This document shows positions 53,211 through 64,000 of a stretch of 64,000 nt of DNA, in pieces. The notes under the pieces are model-generated. The model saw nothing but the letters and a program-made list of their open reading frames with translations, did no database searches and was not told the origin of the DNA. A program made the position numbers and the translations under genes. How positions within the stretch are numbered: the first letter of the stretch is position 1; each line of letters opens with the position of its first letter. The DNA comes from an uncultured Flavobacteriales bacterium (lineage in GTDB: Bacteria > Bacteroidota > Bacteroidia > Flavobacteriales > Schleiferiaceae), in NCBI GenBank assembly GCA_913055685.1, contig CAJXKC010000001.1, positions 1,054,001-1,118,000 on the forward strand, in the 5' to 3' direction.

Positions 53211-53770
53211 TCACAGTCGCAGCCCCAAGTGCTTTCGATTGTAGTTTTGGGCAGGCATTCGAAAAGCCATTTAAGATCACGAGTGCCTAAAAAATTCCGA
53301 CGCAGGTCCATCCACTTCAAATTCTTTAACTCACAAATTTCAGGGCTAATGTATCTTACTTGAGCGTCCCATAGATCTAGCTTATTCAGTTTCGGAAAAT
53401 CTCCTATTGTGACGATAAGACTATCAATGGGGTTCTGATCGAGCTGAATTTCCTCCAAGTTGGGGTGCTTACGCAAAGCGAAAGGTAAATGCTTGATATC
53501 ATTTTTGGAAAGGATTAAAACTTTCAAACTGCGAAGCTTTAGAATTTCTGCGGGAATAGTCTGCAGATCATTCTTACTTAAATCGAGTTTTTCCAGATTC
53601 ACACAATCCCAAAGGCTAGGAGGTATTTCCTTTAAATCACAGCGATGAAGGTCTAGGCTTTTTAGCTCCAATCGATTTGTGTCGGCTAAAAAACTTTCCA
53701 GTCTTTTTTGTCCCTTGGCCAGGAAACTAGCGCAAATTAAAAGTCCGACGAGCAGCCTTTTCATCTTCAA
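53207..53770 (-). CDS. Secreted leucine-rich repeat protein
   Basis: Protein of 187 aa with signal peptide (about 1-20). About five LRR units of 22-23 residues follow, such as LKSLDLHRCDLKEIPPSLWD and LEKLDLSKNDLQTIPAEIL. The C-terminus carries Cys pairs (LFECLPKTT, WGCDCD). Probably a periplasmic or surface binding protein; partner unknown. Its 5' end overlaps ribF by 44 bp. Confidence 0.8.
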   Translation of the reverse strand: MKMKRLLVGLLICASFLAKGQKRLESFLADTNRLELKSLDLHRCDLKEIPPSLWDCVNLEKLDLSKNDLQTIPAEILKLRSLKVLILSKNDIKHLPFALRKHPNLEEIQLDQNPIDSLIVTIGDFPKLNKLDLWDAQVRYISPEICELKNLKWMDLRRNFLGTRDLKWLFECLPKTTIESTWGCDCD

Positions 53771-54668
53771 ACAATTGTTTTTTAAGGGCTTCGGGTCCTT
53801 CGAATTTCATTTCCTTCCGCAATGATTTCACGAAACGGATTTCTAATTGCTGTCCATAGAGATTCTCCTCGAAGTCAAAAATATGCACCTCGATGGTTTG
53901 AAACTTGCCTCCGAAGGTGGGGCGAATGCCGATATTGCACATGCCGAAGGCTGCTTCTTTTTCTGTCTCATTTGGAAACAAAACCCGAACAGCATATACT
54001 CCATTGGCGGGTATAATTTTATAGGAATCGCCTACTACGATATTGGCAGTGGGAAAACCGATGGTGTGACCAATTTTCTCGCCCGGGACAACTTTGCCGC
54101 TCAAAGGAAACTCGTAATCTAAATATTGATTGGCAATTTCAATGGTTCCTTCACTAATGGCCTTTCTAATTTTAGTGCTGCTTACAGTGGTATCGTCAAT
54201 GTCTTGGGCCGAGATTTCTTCTACCTCGAATCCGTATAAAGGGCCGAATTCTTTAAGATGTTCGAAGCTGCCCTCCCGATTGCGACCGAAATGATGATCG
54301 TAACCAATCACCAATTTCTTAGCGCCAATTTGGTTGACTAAAATATTGCGTACAAAATCCAATGAACTAGTGCGGCTAAACTCAGCGGTAAAGGGATGGA
54401 TAATAAGATGGTCGAGTCCAGTAGATTTTAAAAGTTCAATTTTTTCTTTTTGGGAATTGAGGAGTTTTAAATCTAGGTCGGGTTGAAGCACCATTCTTGG
54501 ATGGGGAAAGAATGTGAGCAATACACTTTCACCATCAATATTTTTAGCGCTTTGGTTTAATTGGGCGAGTATTTTACGATGTCCTAAATGGACACCATCA
54601 AAGGTGCCGGTAGTTACCGCGGCTTTTTCCAATTTTTGAAAGTCGTCGATTGAATAGTAAACCTTCAA
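53727..54668 (-). CDS. ribF: Bifunctional riboflavin kinase / FAD synthetase
   Basis: Protein of 313 aa. The FAD synthetase nucleotidyl-transfer motif is GTFDGVHLGHRKIL, with SSTKIRKAI of the same domain; the kinase domain starts near GKVVPGEKIGHTIGFPTANI. It makes FMN and FAD from riboflavin. It ends inside the following LRR gene. Confidence 0.94.
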   Translation of the reverse strand: MKVYYSIDDFQKLEKAAVTTGTFDGVHLGHRKILAQLNQSAKNIDGESVLLTFFPHPRMVLQPDLDLKLLNSQKEKIELLKSTGLDHLIIHPFTAEFSRTSSLDFVRNILVNQIGAKKLVIGYDHHFGRNREGSFEHLKEFGPLYGFEVEEISAQDIDDTTVSSTKIRKAISEGTIEIANQYLDYEFPLSGKVVPGEKIGHTIGFPTANIVVGDSYKIIPANGVYAVRVLFPNETEKEAAFGMCNIGIRPTFGGKFQTIEVHIFDFEENLYGQQLEIRFVKSLRKEMKFEGPEALKKQLFEDEKAARRTFNLR

Positions 54669-54782
54669 ATTATCAATATTTTAGCGTGCTTAAGAGTGAA
54701 ACCTCGCACTTTGTTAGTTACCTGTTCAAAATTAGCCAAATTAAAATTCCAACAAGGTCCTGTTAGTTAATATAAAATGGAC

Positions 54783-54790
54783 TAATTTTG
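54783..54790 (+). promoter_or_regulatory. Candidate -7 element (TAATTTTG) for atpD
   Basis: Exact TAnnTTTG 45 bp before atpD; only a weak -33 (CTG) at the right spacing. Confidence 0.45.
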
Positions 54791-54832
54791 CCGGCAAATT
54801 AAGAAAACCCACCAGGGTACAATAAATTGTAA

Positions 54833-56347
<1,515 letters not shown>

Positions 56348-56376
56348 GTTTCATCAAAGCGATTTAAACTAGAATT

Positions 56377-56667
56377 ATGAATTTAGAAATTATCACCCCG
56401 GAAGCCAAAATTTTTGAAGGTCCCGCTGATGCCGTGGCATTGCCAGGTAAAGATGGTCGCTTTCAAATTTTGAACGGACACGCTCCTTTGATCAGTACGC
56501 TGACGGAGGGCGAGGTGAAAATCGATATTCCAAATTCATCGAAAACTATCGAAGGCCTTCACGGAAGTATTGTTTCCGATAAAAGCAACGATAAAGTACT
56601 TCGATTGAATGTAAAAGGTGGAGTAGTAGAAGTTCAGCAGAATAAAGTGATTTTGTTGGCCGACTAA
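56377..56667 (+). CDS. atpC: ATP synthase F1 epsilon subunit (short form)
   Basis: Protein of 96 aa: MNLEIITPEAKIFEGPADAV, PGKDGRFQILNGHAPLISTL typical of the epsilon beta-sandwich. The C-terminal two-helix domain of longer epsilon subunits is absent, which would remove its inhibitory arm. Operon with atpD; a terminator follows. Confidence 0.92.
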   Translation: MNLEIITPEAKIFEGPADAVALPGKDGRFQILNGHAPLISTLTEGEVKIDIPNSSKTIEGLHGSIVSDKSNDKVLRLNVKGGVVEVQQNKVILLAD

Positions 56668-56688
56668 TTGCCAAAAACCTAAATAATT

Positions 56689-56722
56689 AAAAAAGGCCTC
56701 GAAATTTTCGGGGCCTTTTTTT
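56689..56722 (+). terminator. Rho-independent terminator after atpDC
   Basis: AAAAAGGCC-TCGAAA paired with TTTTCGGGGCCTTTTTTT; long U-run. Confidence 0.85.
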
Positions 56723-56735
56723 ATGCTTCAACATC

Positions 56736-57167
56736 CTAATTACTCACGCGGATGATTGCACCATCAAAGGTGCATCGGTATTCGACCATGCTTGTGGTGG
56801 CGTTTTCTGCCGGGGCACCATCAAATAAAACATACTTTTCTCCGTGACAGGGGCAAACCGCATAGAGTCTATCGTCGTCTAATTCTAAAGCACTGCAATC
56901 TTCGCGGTAATGCTCGGGACAAGCGCGATCAAAAGCGCCAAAATCATTGATGTCGTTGTTCGAAAAACGTCGGTATATGATTAAACCGCGGTAACCACCG
57001 CCGTAGGTAATGGCACCACCAGGATTTTGCAGTTCTAAATTTTGAGGGTTGTTGAGGTAGATGTATTCATCAATGCTCACAATTGGGAAGTCGCGCTGCT
57101 GACTTTTTTTGCAAGCCGAGGCAACTATCAGAAAAAATAGGGTCAAATACAGTGAATGTCGCTTCAT
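56736..57167 (-). CDS. Rieske-like [2Fe-2S] lipoprotein
   Basis: About 143 aa from ATG 57167, giving a lipoprotein signal (FFLIVASAC). The Rieske-like pair is FDRACPEHYREDC and AVCPCHGEKYVLFDG. The first half reads C-P-E-H rather than the usual C-x-H, and an extra Cys follows. If the cluster forms, it would be a periplasmic electron carrier; otherwise the Cys/His may hold another metal. Upstream in-frame ATGs at 57191 and 57197 are less likely starts. Confidence 0.75.
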   Translation of the reverse strand: MKRHSLYLTLFFLIVASACKKSQQRDFPIVSIDEYIYLNNPQNLELQNPGGAITYGGGYRGLIIYRRFSNNDINDFGAFDRACPEHYREDCSALELDDDRLYAVCPCHGEKYVLFDGAPAENATTSMVEYRCTFDGAIIRVSN

Positions 57168-57322
57168 AATTGAGTACTGCAAGTTCTGCATTTTCAAGAA
57201 AAACGGCCTTCAGATGTTAAAATTTTACCGCTTATGAACTTATTCTTAAAATTATGTTAACACTTAAGGGTTCATTTTCAAGAAATTATTGAGAAACTCT
57301 GTGATTCCTCGGAATTTAGCTT

Positions 57323-57353
57323 TTGTTGTGAAGCTTGTTTTAGGTTATATTTA
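57323..57353 (+). promoter_or_regulatory. Predicted strong promoter for the large TonB receptor operon
   Basis: TTG at 57323-57325 (within TTTTG) and TATATTTA at 57346-57353, spacing 20 bp. One mismatch in the -7 octamer (A for G). Confidence 0.55.
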
Positions 57354-57398
57354 CGGCCTTTAAAATTCAGGAGGGATCTCTATAACCTAATAAATAGT

Positions 57399-60300
57399 AT
57401 GGGAAAGAAACTACTCTTACTGCTATTCGTCACTTTAAGCACATTGACATATGCTCAACAACGCCCCGGATCTTTGCGTGGTGTGGTGACTGATGCTAAA
57501 ACCGGCGAAACCGTACCTTTTGCCAATGTTGTAATCAAGGATGCGTCTGGTTCACTGGTAACTGGTGGAACGACTGACCTTGATGGTAAGTACAATATTA
57601 ACCCAGTAAATGCGGGTACCTATACCGTAGAGGCTTCATTTGCTGGTTACGCAACTGTTAAGATTACTGGAGTAGTTGTTGCTCCAAACTCACCAACCTT
57701 GCAAGACTTTAAAATGCAAGAAGAATCGGCAATGCTGACAGAGGTAACTATTACTTACGAAGCTCCGCTGATTGATAAAACTAAAAGTTCGAAGGTTACT
57801 ACCGCAGAAGATATTCAGAATATGGCGGTACGTGACATTACTTCGGTAGCGGGCCAAACAGCTGGGGTAACTCAGGATGCTAATGGTAATACTAACATTC
57901 GTGGTGCTCGTGGTGAAGGTACTGTTTACTTCATTGATGGTGTAAAGGTGCGTGGTAGTGTAAACATTCCACAAGCAGCAATTGCTCAGACCGAGGTTAT
58001 CACCGGGGGTTTACCTGCTCAATACGGTGATGCGATCGGTGGGGTAATTAACACCACTACTCGTGGTCCATCCGGCCAGTGGTTTGGAACGGCGGAGATT
58101 TTAACTTCTATGCCTTTTAAATTTTTAACCGCCGGCGACGGTAGCCCTATTTTGGATGGACAGAATTACAACCTTGGTGCATTTACCATTGGTGGTCCAT
58201 TATATAAGAACAAAGAAGGTCAGTCTATCGTAGGTTTCTTATTCAGTTCGGAGTTCCTTTATATTGAGGAGCCTCGTCCAGTGCCTGCAGGAATCCCTTA
58301 TATTTCTTTAAAGGATGAAGTATTACAAAGTCTCGAGCAAAATCCAATTCAAGTAGATCCTTCTGGTCGCGCTATTATCTTGAATTCGGAATTTGTTACC
58401 GAAGACGACATGAACAATACTTGGCAAAGACCTAACTCTTACGCCAATGACATGCGTTTTAATGGTAATATCCAGATTAAACCATCGAAAAACACCAACT
58501 TAACCATTGGTGGTCGTTGGGTTTATTCGGATGACCGCGCCGAAAGCTACGGAAGCCATATCTTCAACTTCCAGAATAATATGCGTACCATTAATAATGA
58601 CTGGCAAGCATATGTTCGTTTCCAACAAACATTTGATAACGATCCTGAAGGAAATAGCTTAATTAAAAACGCTTACTATACCGTTCAGGTAGATTATACT
58701 CGTGATAACAATGAAACCGAAGATGTAGAACATGGTAAGGATTTCTTCCGCTATGGCTACACTGGTAAATATGATGTTTCTTCTACGCCAGCTTATGTGT
58801 TTGGAACCGACTCGGTTAATGGTCAGCCATTAGACGGATGGTTATACGTAGGTGACTTCGATGAAGGTATTAGCTGGACTCCCGGTGGATACAATCCAAT
58901 CCGTGAAAACTACATTCGTGACTTCTTCAATATTGCAGCCGATAATCCTGGTATTAATGCCCGTACCTTAGATGATGTTCTAGGTTACGGTATGCCAATT
59001 AACGGTTTTAACCCTCGTAGCGTATTTGGTTTGTGGACCAACACAGGTTCTCAGCAAGGTGGTTACAATGTTAGCCGCAACAGCCAGTTCCGGGTTACTG
59101 CCTCTACCAACTTCGATATTAAAGATCACTCTTTAATTATGGGATTTGAGTACGAGCAGCGAATCGACCGTGCTTACGATCTAGGAGCGCAGGGACTTTG
59201 GACTCGTATGCGTTTGTTACAAAACCAACCTAACTCGCAGTTAGACCTTGATAACCCACTTCCGGTATATGACCAGTTTGGTAACTATCAGGATACTATT
59301 AATTACAACTATCAATACATCGCCCAAGATGCTTCTCAGTTCTCTGAGGAAATCCGTCGTGCTTTAGGTTTAGACCCATTTGGAGTTGAGCAAATTAATA
59401 TCGACAACCTAGATCCTTCTATGTTCCGTTTAGATATGTTCTCTGCCGATGAGATCATTAACCCTAACGGTGCGCGTGGTGTATCTTACTACGGTTTCGA
59501 TTACTTAGGAAATGTTCAATCTGGTAACCCAAGCATTTCTGAGTTCTTCCAAGCACGTGATGAAAACGGTCGTTACACTCGTCCGGTTGCGGCTTTCCAA
59601 CCGATTTATATCGCTGGATATATTCAGGATCAGTTTACTTTCCGCGACCTTACCTTCAACGTTGGGGTTCGTGTAGACCGCTTCGACTTAAACCAAAGTG
59701 TATTGCGTGATCCATATATCTTATACCCTGCTTACACGGTATCGGACTTAAGTAATTCTCCATTATCTCCTGAGGCATATGCTAATGTGCCTGCTGGTAT
59801 TGGTCAGGATTACGCAGTTTACGTAAGTAGCTTTGACTACGGTTCTGCGAGCATTGTAGGTTTCCGTAACGGAGACCAGTTCTACAATGCCAATGGTGAG
59901 CCTATCACCGACCCAGGTATTCTATCTGATGCTGCTGGTGGTGGTATTAAGCCATTCTTGGTTACCCCTCCTGGATCTGAAGAAACTGTAGGTCGTGACA
60001 TCCCATCTGAGTCATTTGTAGATTACGAGCCACAAACAGTGGTGATGCCTCGTATTGCCTTTAACTTCCCAATTACGGATGAGGCAATCTTTATTGCTCA
60101 CTACGATGTATTAGCTCAGCGTCCTACTACTGGTTTCTCACGTTTAGATCCATTCGATTACTTAGACTTAACTAACCTTCGTAATGGTGCAATCCTAAAC
60201 AACCCGAACTTATTACCACAACGTACTACCGAGTATGAATTGGCATTTAAACAATTACTTTCTAAAAAGTCTGCTTTAAAGATTGCTGCTTTCTACCGTG

Positions 60301-61088
60301 AGTTACGTGACTTACTACAAGCAGTGGCTTTCCCAGAAGCTTACCCTATTACTTATGTAGCTTATGGTAACCGCGACTTTGGTACTGTAAAAGGTTTCAC
60401 CTTAGAGTATGAATTACGTCGTACTAACAATATTAAAATTGATGCGAACTATACCCTACAGTTTGCTAGTGGTACTGGTTCTAGTGCTACTACCGGTGCT
60501 AACTTAGCACGTGTAGGTGCCGCTTCTTTACGTACTTTATTACCATTCGATTACGATAACCGTCACCAAATCTTAGTTCGTATGGACTGGAGATATGGTC
60601 GTGGTATGAACTACAATGGTCCTAAGATTAATGGTAAAAACATTCTTGAGAACTTCGGGGTAAACGTTACTTGTAATGCGTTATCTGGTCGTCCTTACAC
60701 ACGTCGTGATCGTGCTTATGCGGTCAGTGCTTCTGCTTCAGCAGCAGCTCAGACTGAAGGTCAGATCAACGGTTCTCGCTTACCATGGCAAGTAACCTTT
60801 GACGCTCGTATCAATAAAAGCTTTATGCTAAACAAAAAAGGTTCTAAGAGTCTTGATGTTTACTTACAAATCTTAAACTTGTTTAACACGATGAACGTAG
60901 TGAACGTATATCCTTTCACTGGTTCTGCTGATGATGATGGATTCTTGGCCTCTCAAGCGGGTCAATCGCAAATTAATGGTCAGGTAAGTGAGCAATCATT
61001 TATCGATCTGTACAATCGTAGAATGGTTAGTCCATTCAACTTCTCATTACCTCGTCGCTTCCGTTTAGGAATCGCTTATAACTTCTAA
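57399..61088 (+). CDS. Large TonB-dependent receptor with carboxypeptidase-regulatory domain
   Basis: Protein of 1229 aa. Signal peptide (about 1-20, ending TYAQ), CarboxypepD_reg-like beta domain (about 22-110, with GSLRGVVTDAKTGETVPFA), plug (NTNIRGARGEGTVYFIDGVK; ITGGLPAQYGDAIGGVINTT) and a very large barrel ending RRFRLGIAYNF. Codon use shows high-expression bias. The next gene, a large secreted protein, starts 23 bp later and probably cooperates with it. Substrate unknown; a surface nutrient is likely. Confidence 0.92.
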   Translation: MGKKLLLLLFVTLSTLTYAQQRPGSLRGVVTDAKTGETVPFANVVIKDASGSLVTGGTTDLDGKYNINPVNAGTYTVEASFAGYATVKITGVVVAPNSPTLQDFKMQEESAMLTEVTITYEAPLIDKTKSSKVTTAEDIQNMAVRDITSVAGQTAGVTQDANGNTNIRGARGEGTVYFIDGVKVRGSVNIPQAAIAQTEVITGGLPAQYGDAIGGVINTTTRGPSGQWFGTAEILTSMPFKFLTAGDGSPILDGQNYNLGAFTIGGPLYKNKEGQSIVGFLFSSEFLYIEEPRPVPAGIPYISLKDEVLQSLEQNPIQVDPSGRAIILNSEFVTEDDMNNTWQRPNSYANDMRFNGNIQIKPSKNTNLTIGGRWVYSDDRAESYGSHIFNFQNNMRTINNDWQAYVRFQQTFDNDPEGNSLIKNAYYTVQVDYTRDNNETEDVEHGKDFFRYGYTGKYDVSSTPAYVFGTDSVNGQPLDGWLYVGDFDEGISWTPGGYNPIRENYIRDFFNIAADNPGINARTLDDVLGYGMPINGFNPRSVFGLWTNTGSQQGGYNVSRNSQFRVTASTNFDIKDHSLIMGFEYEQRIDRAYDLGAQGLWTRMRLLQNQPNSQLDLDNPLPVYDQFGNYQDTINYNYQYIAQDASQFSEEIRRALGLDPFGVEQINIDNLDPSMFRLDMFSADEIINPNGARGVSYYGFDYLGNVQSGNPSISEFFQARDENGRYTRPVAAFQPIYIAGYIQDQFTFRDLTFNVGVRVDRFDLNQSVLRDPYILYPAYTVSDLSNSPLSPEAYANVPAGIGQDYAVYVSSFDYGSASIVGFRNGDQFYNANGEPITDPGILSDAAGGGIKPFLVTPPGSEETVGRDIPSESFVDYEPQTVVMPRIAFNFPITDEAIFIAHYDVLAQRPTTGFSRLDPFDYLDLTNLRNGAILNNPNLLPQRTTEYELAFKQLLSKKSALKIAAFYRELRDLLQAVAFPEAYPITYVAYGNRDFGTVKGFTLEYELRRTNNIKIDANYTLQFASGTGSSATTGANLARVGAASLRTLLPFDYDNRHQILVRMDWRYGRGMNYNGPKINGKNILENFGVNVTCNALSGRPYTRRDRAYAVSASASAAAQTEGQINGSRLPWQVTFDARINKSFMLNKKGSKSLDVYLQILNLFNTMNVVNVYPFTGSADDDGFLASQAGQSQINGQVSEQSFIDLYNRRMVSPFNFSLPRRFRLGIAYNF

Positions 61089-61111
61089 GAAAGAATTAAT
61101 TAAATAGCTGT

Positions 61112-64000
61112 ATGAAGATCAGAAGCTTTTTAACTTACTCGTTGGTTCTTGCCGTTTTTACCGGATTGAATGCAAAGGAAACGCCAGCGATCAATAACAA
61201 CAAGAAGTCTGCTTTAGAAGCGCTTGCCGAGGGTTGTGCCCCTGCAACTGCACAGACAGACTTAAACATTAACAACGTAAGAGCTCGTATCCTTGGGGGT
61301 GGCGACATGTGGTGGGATCTTAACGATGCCCAGTACGAGGTGCCTAAAGGATCCAATAAGCACTCCATGTTTGCTGGTGCGCTTTGGTTAGGAGGTATCG
61401 ATGATGCCGATCAGCTTAAGCTGGCTGCCATGACTTACCGTCAGCGTGGGGTAGATTATTGGCCTGGCCCACTAGACGACAATGCTTCGATTACGGAAGG
61501 TACTTGTCAGGATTACGACCAACACTGGACCGTTTTCCGTAGTGAGGTTGAAACCCACAAGTCTTGGATTGAGTGTAAGGAAGATCCTACCTGTAACGCC
61601 GAACTTCGTTTCCCAGGCTATGCAGGAAATATTCCTCAAAGTATTATGGAATGGCCGGGTAATGGCGTAGACGGAGAATTGCCTTATAAGTTGGCACCTT
61701 TCGTTGAGTCAGATACCAATGGTATTCCTGGATTCTATGAGCCGGAATGGGATTACCCAGGATATGACTTCACTCGTGAAGCTGACTGTCAGGCTAAAGA
61801 AGTTGATTTATTATACGGTGACCAGACTATCTGGTGGGTATATAATGATAAGGGTAATATCCACACCGAAACCAATGCTTCTGCACTAGGTTTTGAAATT
61901 CGCGCTCAAGCTTTTGCCTTTACCGCGAATGATGAGGTGAATAACATGACCTTTAATAACTACCGTATTATTAACCGCTCTACCTTCCGCTTACGCGATA
62001 CTTATTTCGGTACTTGGTTTGACGCGGATTTAGGTAACCCTTATGATGACATTATCGGTTCGGATATTGCTCGTGGTTTGGGTTATGTTTATAATGGTGA
62101 TAATGATGATGAAGGTGCCTTAGGTTATGGTAGCAATCCTCCTGCGGTTGGATTTGACTTCTTCCAAGGTCCTTTTGCTGATTATTTTAATGGTATTGAT
62201 GACGACCGTGATGGTTGTGTCGATGGTATTCGTATCGACGGAATTTGTCAGGCAGAAGATCCTACTATCGGTCGTAACGAGCGTATTATCATGTCTGGTT
62301 TCATGTACTACAACAACCGCTCTAACTTTAGCGGTCCTTCTGGTACCACCGACCCAGCCAACGCTCAGGAATTCTATAACCTCTTACAGTCGATTTGGAA
62401 GGATGGTCGTCCTTTAGTTATTGAGACGCCTTCTGGTCCTGGTAACACTGGTAACGGTGATGGATATTCTCTAGATCCTTCTTTGGTGCAAACCAAGTTT
62501 GCTTATCCTGGAAACTCTATTGACACCACCGGTGCTTATGAGCCTTTCCAACCAATTAACTGGTTTGAATCTCCAAACAATCAAGCAGATAAGCGTGGTC
62601 TTCACTGTGCAGGACCATTCTCACTTGCTCCTGGTGCGCTTAACTTCATCACCACTGGTGCAGTTTGGGCGCGTAACTTTGCCTCACAAGATTTATTTGC
62701 TTCAGTAAACGATGTAATTGTTGCCGATGATAAAGCGCAGCAATTATTCGATAACTGTTTCCAAGTATTGGATGGTCCACGTGCTCCAGATATCGAGATT
62801 GTTGAATTAGACCGTGAGTTGGTAATCAATTTGGTAAATGCTTACGATGAGCGTACCATGGGTTACGTGCAAAAAGATCCACGTATTCCACCAGTACCAA
62901 CCTGGACTCCAGCGCAAATCGACTCAGCCGAGCAAGAGAATTATTTCTCATACGTATTCGAAGGTTTCCAAATTTTCCAAGTGGCTAATGCCGATGTGGG
63001 TGTAGATGACCTTTACGATGTGAGCCAATCTCGTCTAATTGCTCAATCTGACCTTAAGAATGGCATCGGACAATTAGTAAACTACTTCGAATCTCCAGAC
63101 TTATTAGGTAACCCACTTACTCCACAAGACATGACCTTACAGGCCAATGACCAAGGAGTTGAGTTAAGCTACCGAGTTTTAGAGGACGCTTTCGCAGAAG
63201 GAGATCGTCGCCTAGTTAACAATAAGGAGTACTACTTCTATGTACTTGCTTATGCACAGAATAACTACCGCACCTTTAATCCTGGTAATACTGGTGATAA
63301 TGCAGATGCGCAGAAAACGCCTTACCTAGCAGGTCGTCTTAATATTGGTTTAAACTCTAAGCCTTACCAAGGTATTCCTTCTAAAGTGGAAAACCGTAAT
63401 AATGGTACTAAGCTTAATGCAAGCTGGGGTGATCAAATTGAGGTAACTCGTATTAGCGGAAAAGGTAATGGTAATACCTACTTAAGAGTATCTCAGGAAA
63501 GTCAGGATGCGATTATTAATAATAACGGATTCCAAGAAGTTAAATACGAACCTGGCTTTAGTCCGGTTGAAATTAAAGTAGTGAATCCTTACGAAATTGG
63601 TGAGGGAACTTATCAATTACGTTTCACAGATTTAAATAGCTCTCGTAGTTGGGAACTTTATGATGACCAAGGTGACTTGGTAGCGGAAAGTGAGCAAGGC
63701 ATCGATTACAGTGCCGAGCAGATCGTAATTTCTCGCGATACTATCTCGGGTGTAGAAACTCCGTTAGGGTTCTCCATTAGCGTAGACGAGGCGATTGCTC
63801 CTGGATTTGAACGTGAAGGTTCGGTTAATAACGGGGTTATCGGTGGATCTATCACTTATGCAGATCCTACTAAACCATGGTTATCAGGTGTGCCTGATTC
63901 AGATGCTGAGAATCCAACCAACTGGATTTTAGCTGGATCGAATAATATTTCGGATAATGATAACCTTCCTTCAGTTTACTATAATGACCATAGCGCTGGT
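61112..64000 (+). CDS. Very large secreted protein, truncated by window edge
   Basis: An open frame of at least 963 codons starts at ATG 61112 and has no stop to base 64000. It begins MKIRSFLTYSLVLAVFTGL, a signal peptide, then about NNKKSALEALAEGCAPA. There are many Asp/Gly-rich stretches (GIDDDRDGCVDGIRIDG) that look like calcium-binding thrombospondin-3-like loops. Codon use is strongly biased, as for the receptor before it. A type IX secretion C-terminal domain may lie beyond the window; that cannot be seen. No named family recognised. Confidence 0.85.
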   Translation, partial: MKIRSFLTYSLVLAVFTGLNAKETPAINNNKKSALEALAEGCAPATAQTDLNINNVRARILGGGDMWWDLNDAQYEVPKGSNKHSMFAGALWLGGIDDADQLKLAAMTYRQRGVDYWPGPLDDNASITEGTCQDYDQHWTVFRSEVETHKSWIECKEDPTCNAELRFPGYAGNIPQSIMEWPGNGVDGELPYKLAPFVESDTNGIPGFYEPEWDYPGYDFTREADCQAKEVDLLYGDQTIWWVYNDKGNIHTETNASALGFEIRAQAFAFTANDEVNNMTFNNYRIINRSTFRLRDTYFGTWFDADLGNPYDDIIGSDIARGLGYVYNGDNDDEGALGYGSNPPAVGFDFFQGPFADYFNGIDDDRDGCVDGIRIDGICQAEDPTIGRNERIIMSGFMYYNNRSNFSGPSGTTDPANAQEFYNLLQSIWKDGRPLVIETPSGPGNTGNGDGYSLDPSLVQTKFAYPGNSIDTTGAYEPFQPINWFESPNNQADKRGLHCAGPFSLAPGALNFITTGAVWARNFASQDLFASVNDVIVADDKAQQLFDNCFQVLDGPRAPDIEIVELDRELVINLVNAYDERTMGYVQKDPRIPPVPTWTPAQIDSAEQENYFSYVFEGFQIFQVANADVGVDDLYDVSQSRLIAQSDLKNGIGQLVNYFESPDLLGNPLTPQDMTLQANDQGVELSYRVLEDAFAEGDRRLVNNKEYYFYVLAYAQNNYRTFNPGNTGDNADAQKTPYLAGRLNIGLNSKPYQGIPSKVENRNNGTKLNASWGDQIEVTRISGKGNGNTYLRVSQESQDAIINNNGFQEVKYEPGFSPVEIKVVNPYEIGEGTYQLRFTDLNSSRSWELYDDQGDLVAESEQGIDYSAEQIVISRDTISGVETPLGFSISVDEAIAPGFEREGSVNNGVIGGSITYADPTKPWLSGVPDSDAENPTNWILAGSNNISDNDNLPSVYYNDHSAG

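Noticed and set aside
57369-57375. AGGAGGG as a ribosome binding site for the large TonB receptor
   Set aside because: It is 24 nt before the ATG, too far for a Shine-Dalgarno, and genes here rarely use one.
61135-62829. Several small ORFs in other frames and on the minus strand
   Set aside because: All sit inside the open frame that starts at 61112, whose codon use and continuous signal-peptide protein show it to be the real gene.

Overview
The window is about 64 kb of chromosome from a member of the Bacteroidota, most likely a flavobacterial lineage (Flavobacteriales, perhaps near the Cryomorphaceae/Owenweeksia group; the family is inferred, the phylum is well supported). Evidence for the phylum is the gliding genes gldA, gldB and gldC, several TonB-dependent receptors including a carboxypeptidase-regulatory-domain type, the Bacteroidota promoter pattern TTG-N20-TAnnTTTG upstream of several genes, scarce Shine-Dalgarno sequences, a bacterial GGGP synthase, and a typical flavobacterial cyoE-COX3-COX3-CyoD-SCO-DUF420 cluster. 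No phage, insertion sequence or CRISPR array is visible. Nearly all of the window is compact core genome.

Layout. 1-981: two tandem TonB-type energy transducers (the first cut by the window edge). 1054-1863: cysQ. 1936-6300: haem O synthase and terminal-oxidase assembly and subunit genes. 6348-9061: TolC and a MacA-like adaptor; then tsaB, a 7TM histidine kinase, a glycosyltransferase, a retropepsin-like protein, a YyaL-like protein and a PiT phosphate transporter. 17454-25663 (minus strand): an M20 dipeptidase, an isoprenoid block (mvaD, mevalonate kinase, UbiA prenyltransferase), fabD, queD, MazG-like, dtd, an e(P4)-type lipoprotein phosphatase and rsgA. 25729-31413: gldA, der, nadE, gldB, gldC, engB. 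31474-39084: lipoproteins, a PagL-like protein, an OmpH chaperone, alaS, an M23 peptidase and a MerR regulator. 39078-44676: the vitamin-related region, with a TonB receptor, a TPP riboswitch driving a second TonB receptor, and a convergent YkoF-like/PnuC-like/NadR-like kinase operon. 44676-49857: GGGP synthase, a phosphopantetheinyl transferase, ahcY and a three-gene signalling cassette. 49858-50301: a structured intergenic region and the initiator tRNA. 50302-56667: a DUF3857-like protein, era, an LRR protein, ribF, atpD and atpC. 56736-64000: a Rieske-like lipoprotein, a large TonB receptor and a very large secreted protein that runs off the window.

How the genes work together. Three themes stand out. 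(1) A TPP riboswitch, placed directly downstream of a strong promoter, controls an outer-membrane receptor; tail to tail with it lies a likely inner-membrane uptake and phosphorylation operon, so the locus reads as a thiamine acquisition system. (2) GGGP synthase plus a UbiA-type prenyltransferase cotranscribed with mevalonate-pathway genes suggests an archaeal-type ether-lipid or related prenyl-glycerol pathway. (3) The genome is very compact: several convergent pairs share a 4-bp CTAG or CTAA at their stop codons, and many codirectional genes overlap by 1-4 bp.
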